Assembly (NCBI GenBank): GCA_936920625.1
Contig: CAKZHC010000004.1
Location: 1-44,783 of the forward strand
Direction: 5' to 3'
Length of the DNA stretch: 44,783 nucleotides
Origin: an uncultured Enterobacteriaceae bacterium
GTDB lineage: Bacteria > Pseudomonadota > Gammaproteobacteria > Enterobacterales > Enterobacteriaceae
Below the pieces are notes generated by a model. That model did not search any database, was not told the origin of the DNA, and saw only the letters and a list, made by a program, of their open reading frames with translations. Positions 26,032 to 36,012 of the stretch are shown here, in pieces; the stretch's first letter is position 1, and each line of letters starts with the position of its first letter. Both the position numbers and the translations under genes were made by a program.

Positions 26032-28461
26032 TTACAGTAACTGCGCTAGCCGGTTAAGATCTGACTGGATAGCACCAGCTGTAACATCACGACCGGCACC
26101 CGGTCCGCGTATGACCAGAGGATTATCCCGATACCAGCGACTCTCGATAGCAAACACATTGTCACAGGGCAGAAGTGAGGCCAGCGGATGGTCAGGGCGC
26201 ACAGCTTCAACGCCAACCCGCGCCTTACCGCTGGCATCAAAACGCGCTACATAGCGCAACAGTAACCCCATTTCCTGTGCTGCCATGAAACGCTGTTGCA
26301 TATTTTTGTTGAGCGTTTCTCCATGACAGAAAAAGTGATCAACTGATCCGTTGTGATATTTAGGCGGCACCAGCGACTCTACTCTGACCTGGTTGGGTTC
26401 AATATCATAGCCAGCCTCTCTTATCAGGATAATCAGCTTGCGCATGACATCCTGCCCACTGAGGTCTGCTCGCGGATCTGGCTCAGTCAGCCCCTGCTGC
26501 CAGGCCTGATTTAGCAGGTCAGTAAAGGGGACTGTGCCGTCGTATTGCAGAAACAACCAGGATAGCGTGCCCGAAAAGATACCGCTGATTGACAAAATGA
26601 TGTCGCCACTCTCGCGCAAATCTCTGATCGCGTGATTAACCGGCAGCCCCGCCCCAACGGTAGCGTTATATAACCAGTGGCGACCTGTTTTAGCAAAAGC
26701 ATCCCGCACCTGACGGTAGCAATCACCTGCCGATGCACCAGCAGCCTTATTGGCGCTGATAACATGGAAACCATAACTGGCAAAATAAAGATATTTACTG
26801 GTCATCGTGTCGCTGGCAGTAAGGTCCAGCACCACTAAATCATCAAACGGATGTTCCTGCATCCAGAGAAGCAACGATTCGTCATCCCGTTCCTGCGCTT
26901 CATCATCAAAAAAAGCCAGAACACGACTGGCATCCAGCCCATTGTTATCTAACAGACTACGACGGCTATCAGCCACACCAGCCAAGACAAACTCAAACCC
27001 GCTTCGTGCCGAGAGCGTCTGCTGTTCGCGAGCAAACAGCTCAAGCCAGCTCGAACCGATGTTGCCTTTGCCAAACAGCATCAGACCAATGCATTTCTCA
27101 GCGCGAAAAATCGACTGATGAAGGCCCTGTACCAGATTGTCAGTCGACCGAATACGCAATACAGCGACCAGGCTTATCTCTTGCTCTGACTGCCAGACAA
27201 ATTCGACCGGCTGATCATTAATTTGCTGCCAGAAACGCTGGCAGTGCAGCGGATTACGGCTGACACCCGCACCAACCAGCGCCACAAGTGATAATCCCTC
27301 ACGCTGCTGTATCTGGCTGGAAAAACCCGCTTCCTCAAGAAAGTTCATGACACTGCTGACTACTTCAGTGGTGTAGCACAACTGAATTAAATGTCGATCT
27401 GAATGAAAACTCGTGGCCAGCGGACAGAGCTGAACACGTTTTAGCCGCATCTCCAGCTCCTGACAGAATTCATTAAAGTGATGATGCGTCGGCACCTGGA
27501 AAACAAGCAGACAGACATTATCGTGGCTGGTAACAATGCGTGCACCAGTCCCTGACGCCAGTACACGCTCAATTCGGGTGGAACCCTGGAGGGGCTGATA
27601 ACTACAGCGCAATTGCAGGTTAATATTACTGGCAGATATGGGTTGCAGAGTGCGGGTGTGTAAAACCGGGGCTGCGAGGCGAGCCAGCTCACTGGACTCA
27701 TCCAGTCGTAGCAGAGGCAGTAAACAGGCATCACTGACTTTGCGGGGGTCTGCACTGTATACACCGGCTACATCACTCCAGATAGTCACGTCAGAAACAC
27801 CAGCCAGTGCACCAATTTGGGTAGCGGAGTAGTCGCTGCCATTACGCCCTAACAACACCGTCTGACCAAGGGCATTGCTGCTGATGAATCCGGTGATAAC
27901 CAGCCGATGAGAGGGATAGCGTGCAAGCAGCTCCTGCAATGCTGGTCTGGATTGTTCTTCATCTACCTGAGGCTGTGCCGCTCGTTCAGCTCTCAGAAAC
28001 TGACGGGCATCCAGCCAATTTGCCAACAGATTATGCTGATTTAATAGCGCCGCCATCAGTCTGGCAGACCAGACCTCACCATGGCCGACAACCTCAGCAT
28101 AAAGTACATCGCTTGCTTCAGCATTCAGCAACTCGCTCAGGCGTTCAAAGTCATCCGCAAGTTTACGGATTAGAGGGGTAGCAATAACTTTCGGCAACAG
28201 ATCAGTTATGAGTCCGGCCTGATAAGTATACAGACTCTGTTGTACCAGGCGGGCTGCCTGACGGTCATTCTGGCTTAGCGTCACCCACTCTATCAACTGA
28301 TTTGTAGTATCCCCCGCTGCCGAGACCACTACCAGATCACCGGGCTGGCTGTATTCAGCTATTATCCCCGTCACACGTTGATAACAGGCAGTATCAGCCA
28401 AGCTGCTGCCGCCAAATTTATGCAACTGACGGGCAGACGCTACCCCCAAAGTCGAACTCAT
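26032..28461 (-). CDS. metL: bifunctional aspartokinase II / homoserine dehydrogenase II MetL
   Basis: Commits aspartate to the methionine branch: phosphorylates aspartate and reduces the semialdehyde to homoserine. 809 aa (E. coli 810). The kinase domain begins KFGGSSLAD and occupies roughly residues 1-460 with ACT-like parts. The dehydrogenase domain starts at GKGNIGSSWLELF and contains NATVGAGLPVNHAIRDL. It starts four bases after the metB stop, so the two are translated together from the MetJ-controlled metB promoter. Confidence 0.96.
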   Translation of the reverse strand: MSSTLGVASARQLHKFGGSSLADTACYQRVTGIIAEYSQPGDLVVVSAAGDTTNQLIEWVTLSQNDRQAARLVQQSLYTYQAGLITDLLPKVIATPLIRKLADDFERLSELLNAEASDVLYAEVVGHGEVWSARLMAALLNQHNLLANWLDARQFLRAERAAQPQVDEEQSRPALQELLARYPSHRLVITGFISSNALGQTVLLGRNGSDYSATQIGALAGVSDVTIWSDVAGVYSADPRKVSDACLLPLLRLDESSELARLAAPVLHTRTLQPISASNINLQLRCSYQPLQGSTRIERVLASGTGARIVTSHDNVCLLVFQVPTHHHFNEFCQELEMRLKRVQLCPLATSFHSDRHLIQLCYTTEVVSSVMNFLEEAGFSSQIQQREGLSLVALVGAGVSRNPLHCQRFWQQINDQPVEFVWQSEQEISLVAVLRIRSTDNLVQGLHQSIFRAEKCIGLMLFGKGNIGSSWLELFAREQQTLSARSGFEFVLAGVADSRRSLLDNNGLDASRVLAFFDDEAQERDDESLLLWMQEHPFDDLVVLDLTASDTMTSKYLYFASYGFHVISANKAAGASAGDCYRQVRDAFAKTGRHWLYNATVGAGLPVNHAIRDLRESGDIILSISGIFSGTLSWLFLQYDGTVPFTDLLNQAWQQGLTEPDPRADLSGQDVMRKLIILIREAGYDIEPNQVRVESLVPPKYHNGSVDHFFCHGETLNKNMQQRFMAAQEMGLLLRYVARFDASGKARVGVEAVRPDHPLASLLPCDNVFAIESRWYRDNPLVIRGPGAGRDVTAGAIQSDLNRLAQLL

Positions 28462-28465
28462 TATT

Positions 28466-29626
28466 TTACCTCTCAGCCGCTATACGGAAGGCATTATCCA
28501 TGTCTGCAATTAAATCTTCCTGATCTTCGATGCCCATTGAAATACGCAATAACGATTCTGAAATTCCCGCAGCCTGACGCCCCTCGGGAGACATGCCTGC
28601 ATGGGTCATAGTAGCGGTATGAGAAATTAAACTTTCAACGCCACCTAACGACTCAGCCAACGTAAAAAGGTCGAGCGCGTCTAAAAAACGCCTTAACGTG
28701 CTGTTGTCCCCATCCAGTTCGAAACTCAGCATAGCACCGAATCCTTTTTGCTGACGTACCGCGAACAGATGGCCACTATTTTCCGGCAACGAGGGATGAT
28801 AAAGTTTTTTTACTAATGGCTGTGTTTTTAGATAGTCAACCAATGCCAGCGCGTTGCGTTGCGCCACTGCCATACGGGGGCCAAGAGTGCGCATGCCACG
28901 CAGTAGCAGATAACTGTCGAAGGCTGAGCCAGTCACACCAATATTGTTGGCCCACCACCCTAAATCAGCAGCGAGCTCGTGATCCCTTGCAACTACAGCA
29001 CCGGCAACAACGTCGGAGTGACCATTAAGATATTTGGTACAGGAGTGAACAACCAAATCCGCGCCCAATGCAATGGGATTTTGTAGTGCCGGGCTGAGAA
29101 AGGTATTATCTGCCACTGACAGCGCGCCATTGTCCCTGGCTGCCTGACAAATTCCGGCAATATCCACAACGCGCAATAGCGGATTGCTTGGCGTTTCAAT
29201 CAATACCAGTTTTGGCTTTTGCGCCAGTGCGGCAGACAATGACGCTGCATCACCTTGATCGACAAATAAAACTCGATAAGCTCCCCGTTTGCTCTGGCTG
29301 TCGAACAGGCGATAGCTGCCGCCGTAGCAGTCATGTGGGGCCACCAGCAGATCGCCGGGCTGCAATAGTACTGTGCAAAGAAGGTGAATAGCCGACATGC
29401 CACTACTGGTCATGACCGCTCCCGCTCCACCTTCGAGCTCAGCCAGTGTCTGTTGTACCAAATCACGGCCGGGGTTGCCGCGACGGGAGTAATCATGCGC
29501 TCTCGGCTGATCGAAACCAACAAAGTTGTACGTTGATGACAGATAGACAGGAGGCGCAACACAGCCATACTGTTCATCATCATTTAAACCACCACGCGCT
29601 GCTATAGTCGCCATTTTGTGTGTCAT
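28466..29626 (-). CDS. metB: cystathionine gamma-synthase MetB
   Basis: PLP enzyme that joins O-succinylhomoserine and cysteine to cystathionine. 386 aa, the same as E. coli. YSRRGNPGRDLVQ, SSGMSAIHL, DNTFLSPALQNP and the PLP lysine in HSCTKYLNGHSDVVAG (near residue 198). The start at MTHKMATIAARG matches E. coli MTRKQATIAVRS; an in-frame ATG 18 codons upstream is rejected. First gene of metBL, divergent from metJ. Confidence 0.96.
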   Translation of the reverse strand: MTHKMATIAARGGLNDDEQYGCVAPPVYLSSTYNFVGFDQPRAHDYSRRGNPGRDLVQQTLAELEGGAGAVMTSSGMSAIHLLCTVLLQPGDLLVAPHDCYGGSYRLFDSQSKRGAYRVLFVDQGDAASLSAALAQKPKLVLIETPSNPLLRVVDIAGICQAARDNGALSVADNTFLSPALQNPIALGADLVVHSCTKYLNGHSDVVAGAVVARDHELAADLGWWANNIGVTGSAFDSYLLLRGMRTLGPRMAVAQRNALALVDYLKTQPLVKKLYHPSLPENSGHLFAVRQQKGFGAMLSFELDGDNSTLRRFLDALDLFTLAESLGGVESLISHTATMTHAGMSPEGRQAAGISESLLRISMGIEDQEDLIADMDNAFRIAAER

Positions 29627-29685
29627 GTTACTTATCATTCCGCGATAAGAGAAAAACAGAGATATAGAGTAAACAGTCAATTAAT

Positions 29686-29717
29686 GGACGTCAACACATC
29701 TGGACATCTATATGTCT
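29686..29717. promoter_or_regulatory. MetJ boxes between metB and metJ
   Basis: Four abutting 8-mers GGACGTCA, ACACATCT, GGACATCT and ATATGTCT resemble AGACGTCT; the following TTGCGGAT is a poor fifth. They lie 60 bases before metB and probably repress metBL and possibly metJ. In the rest of the 427-base gap, TTGGCATAATG at about 29973 looks like a -10 region for metJ; nothing else is recognised. Confidence 0.75.
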
Positions 29718-30053
29718 TTGCGGATAGATTGAGCATTGCCTCACTTATCGCTAAAATTATGTCAGATCGACTGTCTGTGCACTGACAAATACGTTTCTGT
29801 CAGAGCCAGATTATACAGGGCACAAAGGCCTGACTTTTGAGACGCAGAAAACCAGACACTGCATTAAAAAATGTCATCTAATCGCGGTTTTTGTATTTAA
29901 AATCAAATAAATGTATGCTGGCAGGTCCAAATAAGTTAAGCGTTTTCTGAGCCTCTGTAATAAAGTACTTTTTTGGCATAATGACGCCTGATTTTGTGCG
30001 AAAAGATTCATCATTATCAGGGCTTATTCACCTCAACAATGATAAGGTAACTC

Positions 30054-30374
30054 ATGGCTGCTGAATGGAGTGGCGAATATATCAGCCCCTATGCTGAACA
30101 TGGTAAAAAAAGCGAACAGGTAAAAAAAATTACCGTTTCCATCCCACTAAGCGTCCTGAAGATCCTTACGGATGAACGCACGCGTCGTCAGGTGGGGAAT
30201 CTGCGTCACGCCACCAACAGTGAACTGCTTTGTGAGGCTTTTTTACACGCCTTTACCGGCCAGCCTTTGCCAGATGACATCGATTTAAATAAAGATCGCC
30301 GCGACGAAATTCCGGAAGGTGCCAAAGCCATCATGCGCGAGAAAGGTATTAACCCCGATGACTGGGATTACTAA
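30054..30374 (+). CDS. metJ: methionine repressor MetJ
   Basis: Ribbon-helix-helix repressor that uses S-adenosylmethionine as corepressor. 106 aa, nearly identical to E. coli MetJ (105 aa). The DNA-contact strand is in KKITVSIPLSVLKIL, followed by TRRQVGNLRHATNSELLCEAFLHAFTGQPLP. It has one extra Ala after the start. The boxes before metB and metF are its expected targets. Downstream, 30375-30618 carries only a 34-codon frame (MMEDAHQSF...) adjoining the stop, with no recognisable identity. This is the left edge of the fimbrial island. Confidence 0.96.
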   Translation: MAAEWSGEYISPYAEHGKKSEQVKKITVSIPLSVLKILTDERTRRQVGNLRHATNSELLCEAFLHAFTGQPLPDDIDLNKDRRDEIPEGAKAIMREKGINPDDWDY

Positions 30375-30618
30375 ATGATGGAAGACGCTCACCAGAGTTT
30401 TAGTATTTGCCGTGATCCCGTCTGCCGGAAAATAGCTGGGATGCTGGGTTTCGCTTCAGGGAGAGGCAGCATGCCTTAGCTTACTGCATCCGTTGCAGTG
30501 CGTTGTGCTAACGCTATGACAAACACAATATCGCAGGTGTTTCACTGGAACGGCTACTTTCAGCCAATACCCCCCTCCCGGTAAACCATGCTGTGAATTA
30601 TCGGTTAACAACCTTTAT

Positions 30619-31557
30619 TCAAACAACACTCATCACCAAAACCGCACTGCCTGTAAATGGCCCTGGTTTAATCTTTGCGTCTTCCTTTTTTACCAGAACA
30701 AATTCAAAAATATCACTTCCAACACCCTGAGCTAAACTGGTCCGTATTGAGTCACCAGGCTTTATTGCTTGTCCTTTATAAAACATCTGCACCCCTAACT
30801 GCGGATCACTTAGTTTTATCATATCAGATGAAAACCCAGGGGCCGGCGCGGACAATGTTATGCTGACTGGCATGGTAATCGGATTTTCGCAGTTGTAGGG
30901 GACCTCAACCCGGCGCCTCAACAGACTGGATTCACTGGAAGAACTCAGTTGCCAGTTAGGCACTGAACCAAAATCAACATGGATATCATTGCCATGATTT
31001 ATTTCACATGTGCCCGCAGTGTATATCGAGTCATTATCTGCCTTTAATCTCCAGATGAAATCACTTATGCCTTGCGCAGGTATACTGTATTTGTGAAGAT
31101 AAACCGTGGCAATAGTCTCTCCAGCGCCGATTTTCACCAGCTTTCCTGGATATTTTTTAAGCTTATAGTAGACCTGAATGCCCACATTATGCCAATTACC
31201 ATCAGTGAGCTTGAACACACTGATACCAGCCGACACAGGTAATGTGCGGGTGATGCCATTAATTACTGCGCCCGTAGCAAAATCATCGGGTAACATAGTG
31301 GTAATACCTTTACTACCGAGCTCCATATAATCATCGTAAAAAAACGATTCCTCATTCATACATTCAAAATAATTCGACAAATCAAAAAAAACCATTGTGC
31401 CGGGGGTAATCTTTCTGTCTAACGGAACACTGAGGGTATATTCAACCGGACCTGTTTTTTTGAACTCTTTCTGATCTTTTATAGTTCTGCAGACATAGGC
31501 GAGTGCATCATAGGAAATAAAAAATAATAAAAGAGCCAGGATAATATTTTTTTTCAT
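30619..31557 (-). CDS. two-domain fimbrial tip adhesin (FimH-like)
   Basis: 312 aa with a signal peptide of about 20 residues (MKKNIILALLLFFISYDALA). Residues ~21-180 form an adhesin domain I do not recognise by ligand. From TCEINHGNDIHVDFGSVPNW onward there is a pilin domain with paired cysteines (CEIN...YNCEN) and a C-terminal strand (TGSAVLVMSVV) for donor-strand exchange. It is last in the operon, the usual adhesin position. The gene is intact, but secretion would need the usher and chaperone, both lesioned. What it binds cannot be told from sequence. Confidence 0.82.
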   Translation of the reverse strand: MKKNIILALLLFFISYDALAYVCRTIKDQKEFKKTGPVEYTLSVPLDRKITPGTMVFFDLSNYFECMNEESFFYDDYMELGSKGITTMLPDDFATGAVINGITRTLPVSAGISVFKLTDGNWHNVGIQVYYKLKKYPGKLVKIGAGETIATVYLHKYSIPAQGISDFIWRLKADNDSIYTAGTCEINHGNDIHVDFGSVPNWQLSSSSESSLLRRRVEVPYNCENPITMPVSITLSAPAPGFSSDMIKLSDPQLGVQMFYKGQAIKPGDSIRTSLAQGVGSDIFEFVLVKKEDAKIKPGPFTGSAVLVMSVV

Positions 31558-31620
31558 TTTTCCTCCCTGGAAAGAGAACCAGGACGCTTGTGATGTGACT
31601 AAGTTAGTGGCTCACTTTGC

Positions 31621-32244
31621 TCAATCATAAAACAGCCTGAAATTAACTGTCGCGCTGTAAGATCCGGCTTTTAACGACGCTTCGGTTCTTACCGGAATCA
31701 GCTTATAAGTCAGAACATTATCACCCGGTGATAACAGCACAGGAGCGCTCCTGATACCAATCGGCACTGTCTTGCCCCGGCTATCTTCAAGTTTTAATGC
31801 CATTCCTTTTATACCAGTTACCTGGATATAAGCGGGCGTATCTGCATCGTGAGCAGCATAAAATCCGGCCGAAACTGAAGGCTGCACATCACTCCAGTCC
31901 ATCGCACCGCTGATGATGTCACGACTCGTGGAACCCGTGGACTGGCAATCTGTCAGATGTAGCTGAAACGTTACCGGCACTCCCTGGTCACCGGGCCGCT
32001 GAAAGCTTGCTGTAGGTGTTTCTCCAAGCCAGATTTCCTGTCGCGTACTCTCCATTTCCAGACCACAGGCGCTGGTAATGACTGAACCCTGCATATGCAA
32101 TGTACCACTCGCTCCCCAGACGTTTTGGGAATCGATTGCATGAGCTGCTGGAACCATAACAGCAGTCAGTAACGTCAAAACAATAAGTTTGCAGTGATAA
32201 CCACGGGACGCCTTGCTTTGCTGCACAGTTTTAGTACAACGCAT
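31621..32244 (-). CDS. minor fimbrial subunit
   Basis: 207-aa pilin-family protein. A long signal peptide ends near residue 36 (VPAAHA), then GTLHMQGSVITSACGLEM with the first cysteine, LTDCQSTG with the second, and the typical end GSYSATVNFRLFYD with penultimate Tyr. It is larger than the major pilin and sits between chaperone and adhesin, so it is probably an adaptor that joins adhesin to rod. The reading frame is intact. Confidence 0.82.
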   Translation of the reverse strand: MRCTKTVQQSKASRGYHCKLIVLTLLTAVMVPAAHAIDSQNVWGASGTLHMQGSVITSACGLEMESTRQEIWLGETPTASFQRPGDQGVPVTFQLHLTDCQSTGSTSRDIISGAMDWSDVQPSVSAGFYAAHDADTPAYIQVTGIKGMALKLEDSRGKTVPIGIRSAPVLLSPGDNVLTYKLIPVRTEASLKAGSYSATVNFRLFYD

Positions 32245-32287
32245 ACCTGCCTCCTTCCTAGAACAGAAATCTCTTATATAATAATAT

Positions 32288-33034
32288 TTAACGGGCTTGT
32301 TTATCTGATACTACGCGGTATTGCCCCCCGCTATATTTAAACGTAAGCTGTGTCCGGCCACCATAGTCATCAACGTAAGTCAGCACCGGGCTGTTTCCCA
32401 GGCTGTCAGCTCCCACATTTAACTGGCCGTTGCTATTGGGTGCCAGCATCAACGGAGTAAATTCATCCGGTCCTTTGAGATGCTTATTACGGCTCCCATC
32501 GACAAGGGTTACGTAGTAAGAGGTCGTATTGTGTACAATGTATTTATTTCCTTGTCGGGTAAGCGTTAACTTTTCCTGTCAGGGCACAGCATTATCGTCT
32601 GTTTTAAGTTGCTTTGGGCGGTAAAAAAATTTAATGCGTGTCTGGAGCGCAATCTGTAACATATTTTCCTGTGTGTTTCTCGGCGGTATTTCACGCAGGT
32701 TAAAGTAAAAGAGTGTCTCCCGATCCTGTGGTAAGCGATTCACCACAGGCAATGCTTCTATTTTTACTTGACTGAACTTGCCTGGTTCAACGCGCTGTAG
32801 TGGGGGGAGTACTACAAAAGGGGTCTGGATTTTTTGCCCCTGTTCATTTTCCAACCATGCCTGTGCCAGATAAGGCAACTGCTTATTTTGATTACTTATC
32901 CCCAGACTGACAGATTTTAAATCTCCATCGAAAACTACACGCGTACGGTCAAGTGCTATTGCAGCCTGGGCCTGCGTGAAAAGCCCTGACAGGCAGCTGA
33001 TAGCTATAACTATATTAAACAATACTTTCTTCAT
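32288..33034 (-). pseudogene. periplasmic PapD-type fimbrial chaperone with one internal TGA
   Basis: A signal peptide (…TQAQA) precedes AIALDRTRVVFDGDLKSVSLGISNQN, LPYLAQAWLENEQG, FVVLPPLQRVEPG and LFYFNLREIPP, the classic first domain. After FFYRPKQLKTDDNAVP comes TGA (32579-32581), and the frame then resumes as QEKLTLTRQGNKYIVHNTTSYYV through YVDDYGGRTQLTF to TAA at 32288. Chaperones usually have PWQ here, so a Trp TGG-to-TGA change is the simplest reading. Repaired length is 248 aa. The truncated 151-aa product lacks domain 2. It could be made at a low level by read-through. Confidence 0.8.
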
Positions 33035-33101
33035 CTTCCTTTATGCTCCCGGCAGTAAATACAGACAGGTTCTTCATTACTTTATTCTGATTTAGCGATT
33101 T

Positions 33102-35634
33102 CTAATTCAGCTTTTGTTTCGCAAGCAAGGACACACAGGGCAACAACAACGTGCTGGATAATAAATCAGCCGGCAATAAAGCTGGCATTTTGATCTCACA
33201 CTGCGACTTTCCATTCCAATGGACTGTCATGATTTCTCCGGCGTTGATACCACTTAAGTAAACCGCTCCACCCTCATTTACCAGACCCGTTTCCTGTTCG
33301 CGCCGGTTAAATACCGAGGCGCCAAATGGGGGAACACTACCGTTAGATAGTTTAATGATTGCCATGGCCCTGGCGCCTGAAATGATGTCAAACCGCCGGT
33401 AGCCGATGGCACCTTCTGTTAAGGTGGCCTGAACGACTGAACTGACCGCTTCTGCATCATCTGCCAGCTTAGTCACATCTATGCTCGCCCGGCTGCGATA
33501 ATAACTATTCACATCACCTACTACGGCTTTGCCAAAAACGTTTGTTCTTACCGTACTGCCATAGCCACGCACAGGAACTCCCGCCACACCTCCGGTATCC
33601 AGTAATAATCTGGTACCACCACTGGTATTTACCCGATGTAGTGCCCCGCCTTCTGTTGTCAGCGTTATGCCACCCTGTGCAGTCATGCCTAAAGCGGTGA
33701 AGCTGCTCTCCCTCCATGCTGCGTTAGCCGTAATGCGCGCTGCATCTGCTTCATGACTGTAATATCCATTTATATCCGCTCCCCAACGGTTATGACCCGC
33801 TGTAATCTGATAGTTGTCATGCGAATTAAGCCGTTGGGAATATGTCATACTTTGTGAATTGTTGTGGCGTTCAAACGTAGTGTTATAGCTCACCGTCGCA
33901 TTTTGCCCCCAGGGCATTGATAGCGAGAGATATATGCTATGGTCATTACGTTCCAGATAACGAGTCTGCGAGGCTGATAACGACACGCTGAGATTCCTGA
34001 ATTGTCCAAAATCAAAATAACGGGAAACCATGAGGCTATAACGATCGTTAGGCGATCTATCCCAATAGGTCTGATGGCTATAATTAAGATAGGCACTTAA
34101 TCCAGAATCGCGGAAAGACTTATTAACAGAGATCATGTACATCGATTTGCTGTTGCCAGCACGATTATTAGAATATCGCGCATCCAGATACTCTGCCATG
34201 CTCATAAAATCTCTCTGTGAGAACCGATATCCGGCAATAGTGACTTGGCTATCATAGTCTACGAAATCTTTCGAATAACTGAGCCGATATGAACCGCCAG
34301 TTTTTCTCTCACTCTCTTTTGGCAGACTAGCTAAAGACTGGGTTGCATCAAAAGATAAGGCACCAAGAATCAGTAAATCCCGGCCAACACCTAGTGATAA
34401 TGCGTTATAACTACCGGCTCCTAATGCTCCACCATATAGTGACCAGCCATTGTTGACCCCCCATGAAAACTCACCGGTGCTGAACAACGGCCCCCGATAG
34501 CGGTGCGGCCACTCTGAGGGTTGACCCGCAGCCAGTTTATATCGCACCTGCCCTAGACGGGTCAGATAAGGGATACTGGCGGTGTTAATAGTGAATTGCT
34601 GTACGCTGCCATCCTGTTCCTCTACCCGTACGTTAAGTTCACCGGACATCGCATCGTTGAGATCCTGAATTCTGAATGGGCCTGCAGCTACCTGAGTTTC
34701 ATATAGCACTCTTCCGAGCTGGCTGATGGACACCTTAGCATTGGTTTTGGCTACACCCGTGACCTCTGGCGCATAACCTCGCAAATTAGGCGGTAACATA
34801 TTATCATCTGACTGCAAACTGGCCCCGGTAAAACGAAAACTATCAAATATTCCTGAGGACAAATAATCTTCCCCGATAATAAGTTTTAATCCCAACTCAG
34901 GGATAGCCCGCCAGGCATAATAACGACTCCATTCGATCTTGTTTTCTGCAGACTGAGACGAGTTTTTTTGATGTTTGAATCTGGCCTGCCAGTCGGCTCG
35001 CAGACGCCAGGGGCCTGCATTAACTCCGGCAGTTCCTGTCCCACTCAGACTATAACTATTGCTTCCATATTTTTGATTTTTTTTGTATTAACGCATTCAG
35101 GTTGTAATCAAAAAGCACGCCAGGGATACCATTATCCCAGCGAGAGGGCGGATCCCAGTTTTCAGCGGTATATTCGAGATAAGCCTGTGGGATGTTTAAA
35201 TATAATGAAAATGTGGCCAGATCACCCCGGACCTTCATACCCGGCAAACTCTGTATGTCAAGGCAGCGGCCACCATGTACCCAGAGGAGAGTTGAAAGTA
35301 CTTCTTTTTTTAACCCTAGCAAGGGCACCAGAGTGTGTGATAAACATGCCTCACTGGTTTTAGCATCCTCCCGGGCGGGCAGAAATTCAACCTGAGATTC
35401 AGGCAAATCAATTTTATTAACATGTATTGTCATGTCATATGTTCCGGGCATGATATATCCACTGCGGGCAAAGTAGCTCAGATCAATATTTTTACGGTCA
35501 TCGACATCTAAAACATCTGTATTAAAATTGAATTCCTCAGCATTACAGACAATAATCAACTGACTAAAAAAGAGTACAATACCAATTACTAATGCCTTAA
35601 AAAGTAAGAAGTTACTGGCAGGTGATATTCCCAT
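33102..35634 (-). pseudogene. outer-membrane fimbrial usher, frameshifted in an A8 tract
   Basis: FimD/PapC-type usher that would export and assemble pilins. The first part has a signal (ALVIGIVLFFSQLIIVCNA), FNTDVLDVDDRKNIDLSYF, MPGTYDMTIHVNK and IPQAYLEYTA. It breaks at 35077-35084, where a run of eight A's gives QKKSKIWKQ-stop; with seven A's it reads QKNQKYGSNSYSLSG and continues in frame to RGYAPEVTGVAKTNAKVSI, the barrel and the C-terminal PFGASVFN...QVYLSG-like domain. Repaired from ATG 35634 the protein is 843 aa, a normal usher length. The start is uncertain, since TTG 35655 also lies after AAGGAG. One base is the only lesion. Confidence 0.8.
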
Positions 35635-35743
35635 AAAAATCTTCCATTTTGACAACGATTTATTGACTCTCCTTAGTAAGGATGCCTGTACTCTCAGAAA
35701 TAATTCAGCCAGAAACGGATTATTGCAAAATAACTTCTGGTTC

Positions 35744-35944
35744 TTAATGATTTCTGATGACTCGCCAAAGTGGTGAAATAGTCCAGATGCAAACAGCACA
35801 TGCTGTATCGACAATAGCCTCTTGCATACTCATACGCCCTTCGTCACGCAAATTCGCAAAGATGGGCCAAGACAGTGGAAAAATAAAAATTCCCCGAAGC
35901 AAAGAAGTTGTGTTGATGTATTTTGATAAAATACACGGTTCCAT
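35744..35944 (-). pseudogene. remnant of a second fimbrial subunit (FimI-like position)
   Basis: 66-codon frame. A signal-like start (TTSLLRGIFIFPLSWPIFA) is followed by LRDEGRMSMQEAIVDTACAV, the beginning of a mature pilin with its first cysteine. It then runs into CIWTISPLWRVIRNH and stops. The rest of the pilin domain is missing and usher sequence follows closely. A deletion between pilin and usher explains this. Confidence 0.55.
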
Positions 35945-35965
35945 CTTTAAAGATCCAGACTGCTC

Positions 35966-35989
35966 AAAAAGTGCGGAGAAACTCCGCAC
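35966..35989 (-). terminator. terminator/attenuator after the major pilin gene
   Basis: Read leftward, GTGCGGAG-TTT-CTCCGCAC is a perfect 8-bp stem followed by TTTTT, 24 bases after the pilin stop. Partial termination here would keep pilin levels well above usher levels, as in other fimbrial operons. Confidence 0.8.
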
Positions 35990-36012
35990 CGGACAACATA
36001 AACATAAAATGT

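Noticed and set aside
32579..32581. TGA read as tryptophan (altered genetic code)
   Set aside because: TGA is used as a normal stop in ppc, trmA and queC, and the other Trp-to-stop case in the window is TAG. Simple nonsense mutations explain both.
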